A DNA stretch of 64,000 bases from Streptomyces sp. ALI-76-A (GCF_030287445.1 NZ_JASVWB010000002.1:3596001-3660000), one strand, 5' to 3'; positions 7,414 to 17,303 are shown, numbered from the stretch's first letter. Program-made: numbers and translations. Notes: generated from the letters alone by a model not told the origin.

Positions 7414-8967
7414 ATGCCCTACGAGCCCGGTACCGAATGGCAGTACGACGTCCCCACGACCGGCAGCACACACCTGCCGCCAGATGCGGGCTACGGGAGG
7501 GCCCTGACCAACCAGGGTTACGGCTTCGAGGTTGCCGTCGCTGATCTCATCGACAACTCCATCGACGCCGAAGCCGACAAGATCGTCGTGCACTTCCTGC
7601 GTGATGCCGACCGGATCCTCACCCTGTTGATCATCGACAACGGCAAGGGCATGGACGAGGAGGGTCTGGATGCCGCGATGACGGTGGGCCATCGCCGCGA
7701 CTACGGCGAAGGCGCCCTCGGCATGTACGGCACGGGACTGAAGGCGGCTTCCTTGTCCCACGCTTCCTCACTCACCGTAGTCAGCCGCACTCGCCGGAGC
7801 CGCACCGCGGGTCGTCTTCTTACCGCCGAGGGCATCGAAGACAGCTTCCGCTGCGACACTGTCGACCCGCGGTACGCGCAGGAACTCGTAGACCGGTACG
7901 ACGGAGTCATCGAGTGGCAGGGAACCATCGTGCGCTGGGATGGCGTGCGAGCCTTCAAGACTGTCGCGCGGGGCCAGAGCGATCAGTTCCTGTCCAAGGC
8001 GATCTCCCGCCTAGAGACCCATCTCGGTCTGTACTTCCACAGGTACCTGCAGCGCGGCCTCAACCTCGACATCGCGGTGTGGGATGTCGGCAGCGGAGGG
8101 CAGGGTCTCGGCGAGGAAGTGGACCATATCGCCGTAGAGGCACTGGACCCCTTCGGGTACAAAGTGCCGGGCAAGGCGGGCTACCCCCGGGAGTTCATCG
8201 CTCCGGTGGAGGGTCTGGGAGACCTGCGGCTGAAGGCCCACATCTGGCAGGCCAAGTCCAAGCAGGCAGGCTTCCGCCAGATCGGTTCGCTGGCGGACAG
8301 ACAAGGCTTCTACTTCTACCGGAACGACCGCCTCGTACAAGCTGGTGGGTGGAACGGCTGGCGGAACCCCGAAGGGCACCTGGTTCTCGCCCGCGTCGCG
8401 ATCGACCTTCCATCTCATGAGAACAACGTCCTGAGTCTCGACGTAAAGAAGGAGAACGTCACCGTCACGCCGGCCTTCACTGACGGCCTGGACAAGGCGG
8501 TGGATTCTAAGGGTCTTACCTTCCGGAGTTACATGCTGGACGCCGAGACCGCCTACAGGGACGGTTCGAGGCGCAACGAGATCGTCCGTAAGCCGGTGAC
8601 TCCTCCAGGCAAGGGCCTGGATCCAAAGGTCAAGCGGGTTATCAAGGAAGAACTGCCAGAGAAGCCAGGCGAGGAACCGATCACCTTCACCTGGGGCTCG
8701 CTTCCCCCCGACCAGTTCTTCGACTTGGACCGTGAGCGCAACGCCGTCATCCTCAACAAGGCATATCGCGAGGACTTCAACGACGGCAGGCGCGGTGGAG
8801 CAAACGATGTCCCCGTGGCAAAGACCCTGCTGTACCTGCTTCTTGAGGACTGCTTTGGACTGGGGCGCTGGGAGCGTAGTCGTCAGGACCGTCTGGACTA
8901 CTGGAACACCATCCTCATGGCTTCGGTGGACGCACAGCGCGCGAGACGTGCGCAGTCACCTTCCTGA
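7414..8967 (+). CDS. MORC/MutL-like GHKL ATPase of a restriction-type defence system
   Basis: A 517-residue protein with an N-terminal Bergerat-fold ATPase: ADLIDNSIDAEA (residues 43-54, Mg-binding Asn), IIDNGKGM (73-80) and GMYGTGLKAA (103-112). The rest carries an S5-like region (YFYRNDRLVQAGGWNG) and a helical C-terminus. Iyer, Abhiman and Aravind (2008) described such prokaryotic MORC ATPases in predicted restriction-modification operons with Z1 proteins, helicases and methyltransferases, as here. It probably acts as an ATP-gated clamp on DNA. It is first in an operon with the Z1 gene (48-bp gap) and vsr. Codon use is less GC-biased than in the flanking core genes. Confidence 0.85.
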   Translation: MPYEPGTEWQYDVPTTGSTHLPPDAGYGRALTNQGYGFEVAVADLIDNSIDAEADKIVVHFLRDADRILTLLIIDNGKGMDEEGLDAAMTVGHRRDYGEGALGMYGTGLKAASLSHASSLTVVSRTRRSRTAGRLLTAEGIEDSFRCDTVDPRYAQELVDRYDGVIEWQGTIVRWDGVRAFKTVARGQSDQFLSKAISRLETHLGLYFHRYLQRGLNLDIAVWDVGSGGQGLGEEVDHIAVEALDPFGYKVPGKAGYPREFIAPVEGLGDLRLKAHIWQAKSKQAGFRQIGSLADRQGFYFYRNDRLVQAGGWNGWRNPEGHLVLARVAIDLPSHENNVLSLDVKKENVTVTPAFTDGLDKAVDSKGLTFRSYMLDAETAYRDGSRRNEIVRKPVTPPGKGLDPKVKRVIKEELPEKPGEEPITFTWGSLPPDQFFDLDRERNAVILNKAYREDFNDGRRGGANDVPVAKTLLYLLLEDCFGLGRWERSRQDRLDYWNTILMASVDAQRARRAQSPS

Positions 8968-9015
8968 CGCCAGCGACGCAACGACTTCGCCTTTGATCCA
9001 GACCGAGGACTTCAC

Positions 9016-12009
9016 ATGAGTGACACCCCAGCCACCCTGCTCCTTGTGATTCACACCGACGCACTGGCAGGTATGCAAAGCGCGCCCAAGCATTTCGCGA
9101 AATGGGCCGCTCTCGCCGCCGATGAGGACTACCCGGACGCCGACCTGAGCGAGGAGCTGTTTCACACCTACCTGGTCAGCGGCGATGAGGCACTCAGAGC
9201 CCTGTGGAGCCGTCACCTCACCGCCTGGGACTTCGCCGAAGCTCCTCACTGGGCGCTGGCCACCCCCGCTCGCACAAATGAGCGCCGCGCGGCCGTGTAC
9301 GACCGGCTCCGGTTCGGAGGGGACGTGCGGAAGGCGTTGGATGACGCCGTACCCGTGGCGAAGATCCCGGCCCCGACAGTGATCACGCGCGAGTTCACTC
9401 CTTGGTACACCGCTGAGCGAGCGGCAGCCCGGTCCTTCTACTGGACGTCGTATGAGGGGAAGCTCCGCGCCAAAGGCTGGTCCGACGCCGCGATCGCGAG
9501 CCTCGATGAAGCGAGCCGGGCAGTCGTGGAGCGCCTCACTGATCCAGAACAGCCGACGGCTCGACAGGCGAAGGGTCTGGTCGTCGGATACGTGCAGTCA
9601 GGTAAGACCGCTAACTTCACGGGCGTCGCCGCCAAGGCGATCGACGCTGGCTACCGCCTCGTCATTGTGCTCGGCGGCACACTCAACCTGCTGCGCGCTC
9701 AGACCCAGCGGCGCCTCGACATGGAGCTGATCGGGCAGGAGAACATCCTGCGGGGTGCGGACATCACGGACCTCGACTCCCTGGTAGGCGTGGACTACGT
9801 AGGGGACGACGACGCGGACTGGCACGAGTTCGTTCGGCATGGGGCACGGCCGTCCGTCCTTGGCGCGTTCGACATCGAGCGCCTGACGACTCGTGACAAG
9901 GACTACAAGAGCCTGGCGCAGGGCATCCGGGCCCTTGAGTTCGAGAAGCGTGAACCCACACGTCCGCTGCACGACCCTGCGAACCTCCACCACGCCGCCG
10001 CCCGCATCCTGGTGGTGAAGAAGAACAAGTCCGTTCTGACCAAGCTTGTCAAGGACCTCAAGCAAATCCATGGGCTGCTCGGCGAGCTGCCCGCCCTGAT
10101 CATCGATGACGAGTCCGACCAGGCCTCCGTCAACACCCTGGATCCCAAGAAGTGGGAGCAGGGCAGACCTGAGCGTACGGCCATCAATGGGCTGCTCTCC
10201 CAGCTCCTGGAGCTGCTTCCGCGTGCGCAGTACATCGGCTACACGGCGACCCCCTTCGCCAATGTCTTCATCGACCCAGGTGACGATGAGGACATCTTCC
10301 CCAGCGACTTCCTGATTTCACTCCCCCGCCCCTCCGGGTACATGGGTGCCCACGACTTCCACGACCTGGACTCGGCGATCCCCATGGAGGAGCGCACACA
10401 TGCCAACTCTCAGGAGAAAGCGCATATACGGGATGTCTACGAGTCCACCGGCGACCGTCTCCAGGAAGCCATGGACTCCTTCGTCCTGTCGGGCGCGCTA
10501 AAGCTGTACCGGGCTGATCACGGTGTGGATGACGGCCCGTTCCGGCACCACACGATGCTCGCGCACCAGTCGGTGCGGAAGGACGATCACGCGGATCTCG
10601 CACTGCGGATCAACTCCATGTGGCACCAGGCCGGTTACAGCTCGACCGCCGGACACGAGCGCCTAGCCGCCCTGTGGGCTTCGGACTTCGCTCCGGTCAG
10701 CGAGGCCCGCGCCTCCGATCTCCCTGCTCCCGCCGCCTATGAGGCGCTGCGTCCTTACGTGAATGCCGCACGTCAGCGCATCGGCTCAGGGGGTCAGCCG
10801 GTCATCGTCGTGAACGGCGACTCCGACCGCTACTTCGACCAGCTCAACCTGGACTTCGACCGGACGCCGCACGTCTGGAAGATTCTCGTCGGTGGAACGA
10901 AGCTCTCTCGCGGCTTCACCGTGGAAGGCCTGACGATCACCTACTATCGGCGCACCACGCAGCAGGCGGACACCCTGATGCAGATGGGCCGCTGGTTCGG
11001 CTTCCGGCCTGGGTACCGGGATCTAATCCGGCTCTACATCGGCCGGGAGGAGCCTTTCGGCCGCAACGGGTACGCCGATCTGTACGAGGCCTACGAAGCG
11101 ATCTGCCGCGACGAGGAGATGTTCCGAGAGCAGCTGGCCCAGTACGCCACGGTGGTCGACGGCCAACCGCAGATAACCCCTATGCAGGTACCTCCCCTTG
11201 TGGCGCAGCACCTGCCCTGGATCAAGCCTTCCGCCCGCAACAAGATGTTCAATGCGGAGCTGGTGGAGATCCAGTCACCCGGCCGCCCCATTGAGCCGGC
11301 CGCTTATCCGCTGAGCAATATGATGCTCAAGCGCAACACCGAGAGGTGGCGCCCCTTGTTGGACGAGCTCAGCTCCGCCCCGGTCACCTTTACCAATCCG
11401 CCAGACGGCTCCAGCTCGCTCGCGCGCACCTTCGAGGCACTGACCGGTACCGTCTCTCACAGCAACCTCGTCAGCGCACTGTCGCAGCTCGAATGGGAAC
11501 GTCCAGGCCACTTCGATCCCCATCTGACCTATCTCAGCCAGCTCGACGGCACGCTCGCCAGGGTGGACGACTGGTTGCTCATATCCCCTCGTCTGACCAC
11601 AGGCACGCGCATTGAGGCCCGTGTGCTCGGTTCACTGCCGCTTTCCCTGGTCCGCCGCAGTCGGCAGGCCGGCAAGACGTCCTTCGGCCGCATCGCCAGT
11701 GTCGAGCACCGCACCGCGGCACAGCGCCTGATCGGTGAGGCGGGCTCACCCAACGCGCATTCTGACCAGGGCGCCGGGATCGGATCTACGACAGGAGTAG
11801 TGCTCCTGTACCCCGTGGTGGAGGGGGACAGCCACAGCGACGTGCAGGCCGCCGTGCGGAGCGGCTCGGCCGACCCGTCGAAGATCGTTATGGCCTTTAC
11901 TCTGATCCCGCCCACCTCAGCGGTGAGCGCTGACCGTCGACTGGTGCGTTTCCGTGCCAAGAGTTCGCGCTACGCCTCTCAGGCGACAGTTCCAGCCGAC
12001 GCGTCTTGA
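9016..12009 (+). CDS. Z1-domain SF2 helicase-like protein
   Basis: A 997-residue protein with a superfamily-II ATPase core: Walker A GYVQSGKT (191-198), Walker B LIIDDESD (361-368), motif III YTATPFANV (about 409-417), and motifs V/VI in LSRGFTVEGLT and TLMQMGRWFGFRPGY (653-667). The Z1 domain surrounds the second half of this core. Z1 proteins are known from predicted restriction/defence operons with MORC ATPases; their activity is not well established, with translocation or nuclease activation being the main ideas. The start ATG follows CCGAGGACTTCAC. No classical nuclease motif is evident, so cleavage probably falls to a partner. Confidence 0.9.
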   Translation: MSDTPATLLLVIHTDALAGMQSAPKHFAKWAALAADEDYPDADLSEELFHTYLVSGDEALRALWSRHLTAWDFAEAPHWALATPARTNERRAAVYDRLRFGGDVRKALDDAVPVAKIPAPTVITREFTPWYTAERAAARSFYWTSYEGKLRAKGWSDAAIASLDEASRAVVERLTDPEQPTARQAKGLVVGYVQSGKTANFTGVAAKAIDAGYRLVIVLGGTLNLLRAQTQRRLDMELIGQENILRGADITDLDSLVGVDYVGDDDADWHEFVRHGARPSVLGAFDIERLTTRDKDYKSLAQGIRALEFEKREPTRPLHDPANLHHAAARILVVKKNKSVLTKLVKDLKQIHGLLGELPALIIDDESDQASVNTLDPKKWEQGRPERTAINGLLSQLLELLPRAQYIGYTATPFANVFIDPGDDEDIFPSDFLISLPRPSGYMGAHDFHDLDSAIPMEERTHANSQEKAHIRDVYESTGDRLQEAMDSFVLSGALKLYRADHGVDDGPFRHHTMLAHQSVRKDDHADLALRINSMWHQAGYSSTAGHERLAALWASDFAPVSEARASDLPAPAAYEALRPYVNAARQRIGSGGQPVIVVNGDSDRYFDQLNLDFDRTPHVWKILVGGTKLSRGFTVEGLTITYYRRTTQQADTLMQMGRWFGFRPGYRDLIRLYIGREEPFGRNGYADLYEAYEAICRDEEMFREQLAQYATVVDGQPQITPMQVPPLVAQHLPWIKPSARNKMFNAELVEIQSPGRPIEPAAYPLSNMMLKRNTERWRPLLDELSSAPVTFTNPPDGSSSLARTFEALTGTVSHSNLVSALSQLEWERPGHFDPHLTYLSQLDGTLARVDDWLLISPRLTTGTRIEARVLGSLPLSLVRRSRQAGKTSFGRIASVEHRTAAQRLIGEAGSPNAHSDQGAGIGSTTGVVLLYPVVEGDSHSDVQAAVRSGSADPSKIVMAFTLIPPTSAVSADRRLVRFRAKSSRYASQATVPADAS

Positions 12010-12139
12010 TCCCTTCCGCGAGGATCGGGGCCGCCCAGCACCAGGTCGGCCCCGTCTCGGGCACCAAGCGCCCCTCCGTTCCGCTCGGCAACAGCTGCAC
12101 GCGCCCCGCTGCGACCCGCCGCCGTCTACGCTCTGAGGC

Positions 12140-12601
12140 GTGTCTGATGATCTGCAATGGGAAGCGCCACCAGGCTCCTGGGCTTCGTCCGCTGCCCGTC
12201 GCCGCAATATGCAGGCGATCCGGAGCCGCGACACAAAGCCCGAGCAGCTAATCCGCCGCCTCGTGCATGCGCAAGGTCTGCGATACCGCGTAGCCGCGCG
12301 TCCGCTGCCGGATCTTCGCCGGACGGCTGACCTGGTCTTCCGTCCCGCAAAGGTAGCCGTATTCATTGACGGATGCTATTGGCACGGTTGTCCGCAGCAT
12401 TACGTGGCACCAAAGACAAATCAAGGGTATTGGTCGGAAAAGGTCCTGCGCAATATGGAACGGGACCGCGATACTGACCAAAAGCTCACCGAAGCGGGGT
12501 GGCTTGTACTACGCTTCTGGGAACATGAACCTTCAGACGCCTGCGCGGACATAATTGCCGCGACGGTCCTCACGCGCAGAGCGGACTCGCAAGAGTCCTG
12601 A
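12140..12601 (+). CDS. vsr: Very-short-patch-repair (Vsr) endonuclease
   Basis: A 153-residue Vsr-type nickase. RSRDTKPEQLIRRLVHAQGLRYR (shown here in two parts: residues 28-40 and 41-50) matches the conserved N-terminal helix. TADLVF carries the catalytic Asp (D64), and FIDGCYWHGCPQHY (75-88) holds the metal and zinc ligands. Vsr enzymes nick at T:G mismatches made by deamination of 5-methylcytosine, and they accompany Dcm-type methylases, as here. The GTG at 12140 has GAGG only two bases upstream, so the true start is uncertain; the next in-frame Met is residue 24. Its last 69 bp overlap the 3' end of the convergent methyltransferase gene. Confidence 0.9.
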   Translation: MSDDLQWEAPPGSWASSAARRRNMQAIRSRDTKPEQLIRRLVHAQGLRYRVAARPLPDLRRTADLVFRPAKVAVFIDGCYWHGCPQHYVAPKTNQGYWSEKVLRNMERDRDTDQKLTEAGWLVLRFWEHEPSDACADIIAATVLTRRADSQES

Positions 12602-13882
12602 CACCGGAAGGGACATCTGCTCAGGTCCCCCTTCGCCGGATTCGTCGCCCTGGCCATCCATTTGGTAGTCCCGAAGCAGTTCGCCTCGCCGGTCGGGCCG
12701 CAGTACGGCGGCAATAGCACGTCCAACCGCCTCCGCAACCGGGGGAGGGAAAGCGTTTCCAACCTGGCGATACTGCGCTGTCTTTCGCCCTGCGAACTTC
12801 CACCCGACGGGGAAGCCTTGGATAATCGCCGCCTGCTCGACGGTCAGCATGGGCCCAGCCGCCCGGAAAAGATCACGCTCGGGGTCACATTCCTTCGGGT
12901 CGTTGGCGACACCCATGGCATTGATTCCAAGGTCAGCCCAAGCCCGCTTGGCCCTGGTAGGCCCCAGGTCAGCGCCACCGTGCTTTCTTGAACCTCCCAC
13001 CAGCGTCGGCGCAACACCTCTTCCGGCACTCGCCGCTTCCCCTGCTTTCCTGAGCCAGTTATGGAAGACCTTCTCGCCGGTAAGATCACCGGGCTGGGGC
13101 TTCTCACCCCGCCAGTTCTTGTCCCAATACTGCTCGCAGCGCAATTTCATACTGTCGTGCAGCTCCGCGAGAACCGTTGCCTGCTCACCTTTAAGGCGTC
13201 GGGGCCACACAAACTCGACGTCATTTTTTTCGAGAATGTCCTGCCGGATGGCAACGAGGATCGCGCGTGGACGCAATTGCGGTACACCGAAGTGTCTTGC
13301 GTCTACCCTCCGCCAGACACTTCGCATCGCCAGGTCCTGCTTCTCGGGAAGCCAGTGATCCTCAATGACCGGAACCGCATATCCGTAATCTCGCAGTTCA
13401 CTCAAGATATGGTTTCGGTAATCAATAAAAACCTCAGGCGGCTCAAGAATACCCCTCACGTTCTCGATCATCACCGCCTTGGGCCGGAGAGCGTTAACAA
13501 TGCGCAGAGCATCCGGAAAGAGGTCTCGCTCATCGTCCTTGCCGAGCCTCTTGCCAGCCAAAGAGAAGGGAGGGCACGGAACTCCGCCCGCGAGGAGATC
13601 AAGATCGCCCACATCGAGCCCAAGGCCACTATGAACCTTTGACCCAAGAAATTCCTTGACGTCCATCGGTTCAAGGGAAGCTGCGCGCTCCGGGGTCCAT
13701 CCCGGCCATCCACCGACGTTCGCCGCGAGCGTGCGCACGGCGTGTCGGTCCCACTCCACGAGCGCCCTGTGATCAAAGCCAGCGTTATGCAAACCAACGG
13801 CTTGCCCGCCTGCCCCGGCACAGATCTCTACCGAGGTCAGTGGCGGGGTGAACTGCGGATGAGGTCGGCCGCTGGGGCGCAT
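12533..13882 (-). CDS. C5-cytosine DNA methyltransferase (Dcm type)
   Basis: A 449-residue methyltransferase with all the main C5-MTase motifs: motif I VEICAGAGGQAVG (18-30), motif IV GGVPCPPFS with the catalytic C103, motif VI MIENVRG (138-144), motif VIII QLRPRAI, motif IX TVEQAAIIQGFP and motif X QVGNAFPPPVAEAVG. A spacer of about 80 residues around WDKNWRGEKPQPGD should contain the target recognition domain. The ATG at 13882 follows GGAAGGAG and is preferred over longer starts. It is the last gene of the leftward operon and overlaps vsr. It would mark host DNA for the island's restriction activity. Confidence 0.95.
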   Translation of the reverse strand: MRPSGRPHPQFTPPLTSVEICAGAGGQAVGLHNAGFDHRALVEWDRHAVRTLAANVGGWPGWTPERAASLEPMDVKEFLGSKVHSGLGLDVGDLDLLAGGVPCPPFSLAGKRLGKDDERDLFPDALRIVNALRPKAVMIENVRGILEPPEVFIDYRNHILSELRDYGYAVPVIEDHWLPEKQDLAMRSVWRRVDARHFGVPQLRPRAILVAIRQDILEKNDVEFVWPRRLKGEQATVLAELHDSMKLRCEQYWDKNWRGEKPQPGDLTGEKVFHNWLRKAGEAASAGRGVAPTLVGGSRKHGGADLGPTRAKRAWADLGINAMGVANDPKECDPERDLFRAAGPMLTVEQAAIIQGFPVGWKFAGRKTAQYRQVGNAFPPPVAEAVGRAIAAVLRPDRRGELLRDYQMDGQGDESGEGGPEQMSLPVSGLLRVRSAREDRRGNYVRAGV

Positions 13883-14027
13883 GGCGCTCCTTCCGGGATG
13901 GCTGAAAAGCGGTGCCAGGTCTTGCAGAGGCGGCGATTGCTCGCCGCCTCTGACACAAGAGTCTCCCACTACCACAGCTCCACAGCCCCGCCAGGGGCTC
14001 CTGCGCGGCGTCCGAACTCGGCGTCAG

Positions 14028-15833
14028 CTACCTGTTACCCATGTGTCGCAGCAGGGCCTCAATGTCACCTGGTGCCAGACCTGCCGCAACGGACGGCTCT
14101 TCCTGCAAGTCCGCCAGCTGCTGCACCGTGGGGTCATCGAGGATCTTCCCCATGAACTCCAGCTTTCTCTCCAGACGCATCGCGACCACCTCGTCAATGG
14201 TCTTCCGGACCCCCAGCACGGTGACCCGGGTGTCCGTCCCCGGGGCGAGGCCGAGGCGATGGATCCGGTCGAGGCTCTGAAGGAACCGGCCGGCCATGAA
14301 GTCCCTGTCCACGTAGACGGCGTCGTGGCACACGTGGTGCAGGCTGATCCCCTCCCCCAGGGTCGCCGGGTTCGAGATCAGCACCATGCAGCTCGGGTCT
14401 TCCCGGAAGCGCCTGAGCTGTTCGTCCCGGTCAGGCGTACCCCCGTAGACGACAGCCGGGCTGTACTTCCCCAGCATCTGTTCCAGGGTTGTCAGACTCC
14501 TGACGAAGGTCGTCCAGACGAGCGTCTTACGTCCCTGCGCCGCGTTCTCCGCGACTATCGTCACCGTCTCCTTGTACTTGGGAGACAACTCGTAGTCCGG
14601 CAAGTTCTGCATCAGCGAGTAGAGGGAACTGCCTTGTGGGATGTCCAACGGCGGCAGCTGATACGCCAGCGGCTCGTACCGGCTCCCCCCTTCGAGAAGC
14701 AGTGCGGGACTCGTCGCTGCCATGAGCAGCCGCAGTGCTGTCTTGCCGAGAGAACTGAGATCGTCCCGGGCGGTCCCGTTGTTCATGCCTCCCACCAACG
14801 AGCCGTAGATCTCCTCATGCAAGGGCGGCATGTCGACGTAGCGCATCCTGAGGTGCACAGGCGGGAGCCCCAGCTCCTGCTTCGTCGTCCGGGTGAACAG
14901 CGGCCGCAGGACAGAACTGGCGTAGGCCAGATCCCCACCCGCTACGGCCTGCACCACGCTGCGCTGTCCGTGTCCCGGCCAGACGAAACCCAGCAGATTC
15001 TCCAGGTCCTTCGAACCGTTCGGCGCCGGCGTACCGGTGAGAATCATGCGCCGCTCGGCCAGAGGACCCAGGGCCATGCACGCGGCACCATAGGTCCCGC
15101 GCACACCAAGCTTCATCCTGTGGGCTTCGTCAAGGATGATCATCGAAGGCGCCGCCTTCAGCCAGCTGGCCAGAGTGGCCAGTGAGCGGTCCAGGCGCTC
15201 GTAGTTGACGATCAGCACCTCGGCCCACTGATCCATTGAACCGTCGAGGACGTGCGTCCGCAGCGGATAGCGGAAACACACGGCCGTCTCATACCGCCAG
15301 GACTCGTAAGCCGACTTGGGGCACACGACCAGGACCCGGCTCACACGCTCCTGAGCCTTCTGCGCCGCGTACACCGCCAGGGCAACCCGGGTCTTCCCCG
15401 CGCCCGGGACACTGAAGTTCGCTCCGTGCTGGAGCGAGAGCAGCTTCGCGATGTCACGGAGCTGGAACTCGCTGAGCGAGGCATCCCACATGTCTCCCAG
15501 CAAGCTGGGAACGGCGTCGGGCGACAGTTCACCACGCGGCTGGGTGCCGGCGAGGCGCTCCTTGACCGTATTGGCATCCCTGACGACGCCTGACACCAGG
15601 TTCCGCAGCTCAGGAGCCCACTCCACTCCCTCGCGGTGTGGCCAGCCACCAAGCACCGCCAGATCGGCGAGAAGTTCATCTAGGGCGACTGAGGCGGTGA
15701 GCGGGCCCAGCTGACCGCCCGTGCGGAAACGGGCGGCCAGCTGGACGAGGTCCTGCTGGTACTGGTCAGTCGTCCTCAGAACGACGCGTGTACGCGTCTC
15801 GTCGAATCCCAGGTGCAGAGACGTCCCTGTCAT
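14028..15833 (-). CDS. SNF2-like DEAD/DEAH superfamily II helicase
   Basis: A 601-residue SF2 ATPase. A region of about 120 residues precedes the core, which has an FQLRDIAKLLS Q-like motif, Walker A VPGAGKT (142-148), the DEAH box in IILDEAHRM (232-240), motif III LTGTPAPN, LVWTTFVRS, and motif VI SLDRIHRLG. The architecture is SNF2/ERCC4-like, a class of DNA translocases common in restriction systems. The ATG at 15833 is 9 bp after the ParB-like gene's stop; an overlapping TTG at 15845 is less likely. It is translationally coupled in the leftward operon. Confidence 0.9.
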   Translation of the reverse strand: MTGTSLHLGFDETRTRVVLRTTDQYQQDLVQLAARFRTGGQLGPLTASVALDELLADLAVLGGWPHREGVEWAPELRNLVSGVVRDANTVKERLAGTQPRGELSPDAVPSLLGDMWDASLSEFQLRDIAKLLSLQHGANFSVPGAGKTRVALAVYAAQKAQERVSRVLVVCPKSAYESWRYETAVCFRYPLRTHVLDGSMDQWAEVLIVNYERLDRSLATLASWLKAAPSMIILDEAHRMKLGVRGTYGAACMALGPLAERRMILTGTPAPNGSKDLENLLGFVWPGHGQRSVVQAVAGGDLAYASSVLRPLFTRTTKQELGLPPVHLRMRYVDMPPLHEEIYGSLVGGMNNGTARDDLSSLGKTALRLLMAATSPALLLEGGSRYEPLAYQLPPLDIPQGSSLYSLMQNLPDYELSPKYKETVTIVAENAAQGRKTLVWTTFVRSLTTLEQMLGKYSPAVVYGGTPDRDEQLRRFREDPSCMVLISNPATLGEGISLHHVCHDAVYVDRDFMAGRFLQSLDRIHRLGLAPGTDTRVTVLGVRKTIDEVVAMRLERKLEFMGKILDDPTVQQLADLQEEPSVAAGLAPGDIEALLRHMGNR

Positions 15834-15841
15834 GCCGCCGC

Positions 15842-17278
15842 TCAACGAGAGCCCTCCGCGGCCACGGCCTCGAGCAGCCAGGCCACACCGTCGCCGGGAG
15901 TGGGCAGCCCCCGCCCAGCCTGCTGGGCGAGCCTCCGGAGGCTGCCACGCAGCTTCAGGACAGCCTCGTCGAAGACCTCCTCATCAAGACTGTGCGACGT
16001 GCGGGCCTGCACCAGGTCCATCACACACTGATCGATGCTCGCGCACGCCTCCGCGAGACGTGCGGGAGCCATCTGCTTCCGCTTCCTCAGACGGGCGTTA
16101 CGTCCAGCGGACTCGATCGCCTCGTCGAAGGCTTTCCTGGCCCCGTCGAGCACGGCCTGGTCCTGGGCCTTGTCGCTGTCAGGCAAGTCCGGTGCCGCGC
16201 TGCGGACTGCCGCACTGGCACGGAGGATCTGGTCGTTCAGGGACCTCGCCTCGGACACCACCGAGGAAGTTGCCGGCACGGTGAGGTCGAGACCGGGAAT
16301 CGAGACCTCTTCCGGCTGGGTCGCGTCAGAACCGCCCACGGCCAATGCCGTCGGCAGCGACCTCGTCAGGTAGCCCTCCTTGAGGAACTCCTCGTCGATG
16401 TGCCGCACGTCAGTCTTGGAGAAGTCGAGGAGGATCGCGGCCAAGCGAAATTCCTTGAGGACCTCAGCTTGGTCCCGGTCCACGGATTCCAGCTTGAGGT
16501 ACAGGCGGTGCAGTTCCTTCAGCCGTTCCTGAGCGCCCTCCCAGTCAACGAGCCTGAGCGCGGCACCACCGCCGCTCTTGCTGCGGTCGATCAGCTCCCG
16601 GACGGTGCTCAGGATCCACCTCTCCTGGTGGTAGGTCTTCACCTGGATGCGGAAGTCCTTCGCGATCTGTTCCGGCGTCCGTCCCAGGGATGCCTGCTCC
16701 TCCATAGCCAGGAGCCTGTTGATGTACGAGTAGTCGCGGCGGTGGTCCTTGCGCAACTGGAGCGACAACTCGACGGCGTTGATATCCGCCCAGGTGAACG
16801 ACTCCGGCAGGACACCCACGCGCATCGACTGCACGCCCAGGTCACGGAGGGCTGCGGCACGCGTGTTGCCGTTCACCAGCACGCCGTGGTGCGTCACGAG
16901 GCCGGGATCGTTCTGGCCGAACTGGTTCAGGCTGTCCTGGAGCTTGTCGAACTCCGGGTCACGCAGGTTCGGATCCGTCGGCGAGGCCTTGAGGAGGAAC
17001 ATCAGGTAGTCCTGGCTCTCGGCACTCCACGGGTCCTTCTCCAGAGCCTCATCCCGGGCAGCGTCGTGGCTTCGCTGAGCACGGATACGGTGCGTTCCGG
17101 GGTTGAAGTAGAGGCCGCTGAGCGGCAGGTCGATGACCTCGACATGGGCCTGCTGCTCGTTCCAGTCGACCGTGACCGTCTCCCTCGTGCCGCCCGCCGC
17201 CTTGACCTCCTCAACCCTCTTCTTGATCAGTTCGCTGAACTCGGCCGCCCTTGGCGGCGGCGGGAACTCCCGCAGCAT
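15842..17278 (-). CDS. ParB/Srx-like nuclease-domain protein of the defence island
   Basis: A 478-residue protein. Its N-terminal part contains a ParB-N/RepB fold: IDLPLSGLYFNPGTHRIRAQ (49-68), then GLVTHHGVLVNGNTRAAALR (126-145), where NGNTR corresponds to the nucleotide-binding GERR/GxxR box of ParB. EQIAKDFRIQVKTYHQ resembles the ParB helix-turn-helix. The C-terminal half is helical and charged. ParB-like domains bind DNA and hydrolyse CTP or act as nucleases; the role here is unknown. Loading or positioning the translocases is a reasonable guess. It lies 25 bp downstream of the zinc-ribbon gene. Confidence 0.75.
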   Translation of the reverse strand: MLREFPPPPRAAEFSELIKKRVEEVKAAGGTRETVTVDWNEQQAHVEVIDLPLSGLYFNPGTHRIRAQRSHDAARDEALEKDPWSAESQDYLMFLLKASPTDPNLRDPEFDKLQDSLNQFGQNDPGLVTHHGVLVNGNTRAAALRDLGVQSMRVGVLPESFTWADINAVELSLQLRKDHRRDYSYINRLLAMEEQASLGRTPEQIAKDFRIQVKTYHQERWILSTVRELIDRSKSGGGAALRLVDWEGAQERLKELHRLYLKLESVDRDQAEVLKEFRLAAILLDFSKTDVRHIDEEFLKEGYLTRSLPTALAVGGSDATQPEEVSIPGLDLTVPATSSVVSEARSLNDQILRASAAVRSAAPDLPDSDKAQDQAVLDGARKAFDEAIESAGRNARLRKRKQMAPARLAEACASIDQCVMDLVQARTSHSLDEEVFDEAVLKLRGSLRRLAQQAGRGLPTPGDGVAWLLEAVAAEGSR

Positions 17279-17303
17279 CGCTTTTCTCCGTCCCGTACTT
17301 CGC

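Noticed and set aside
9016..12009. Naming the locus as DISARM, BREX or Zorya
   Set aside because: None of the defining genes (DUF1998 or PLD proteins, PglZ or BrxC-type proteins, MotA/B-like ZorA/B) is present. The content fits only the MORC/Z1 class.
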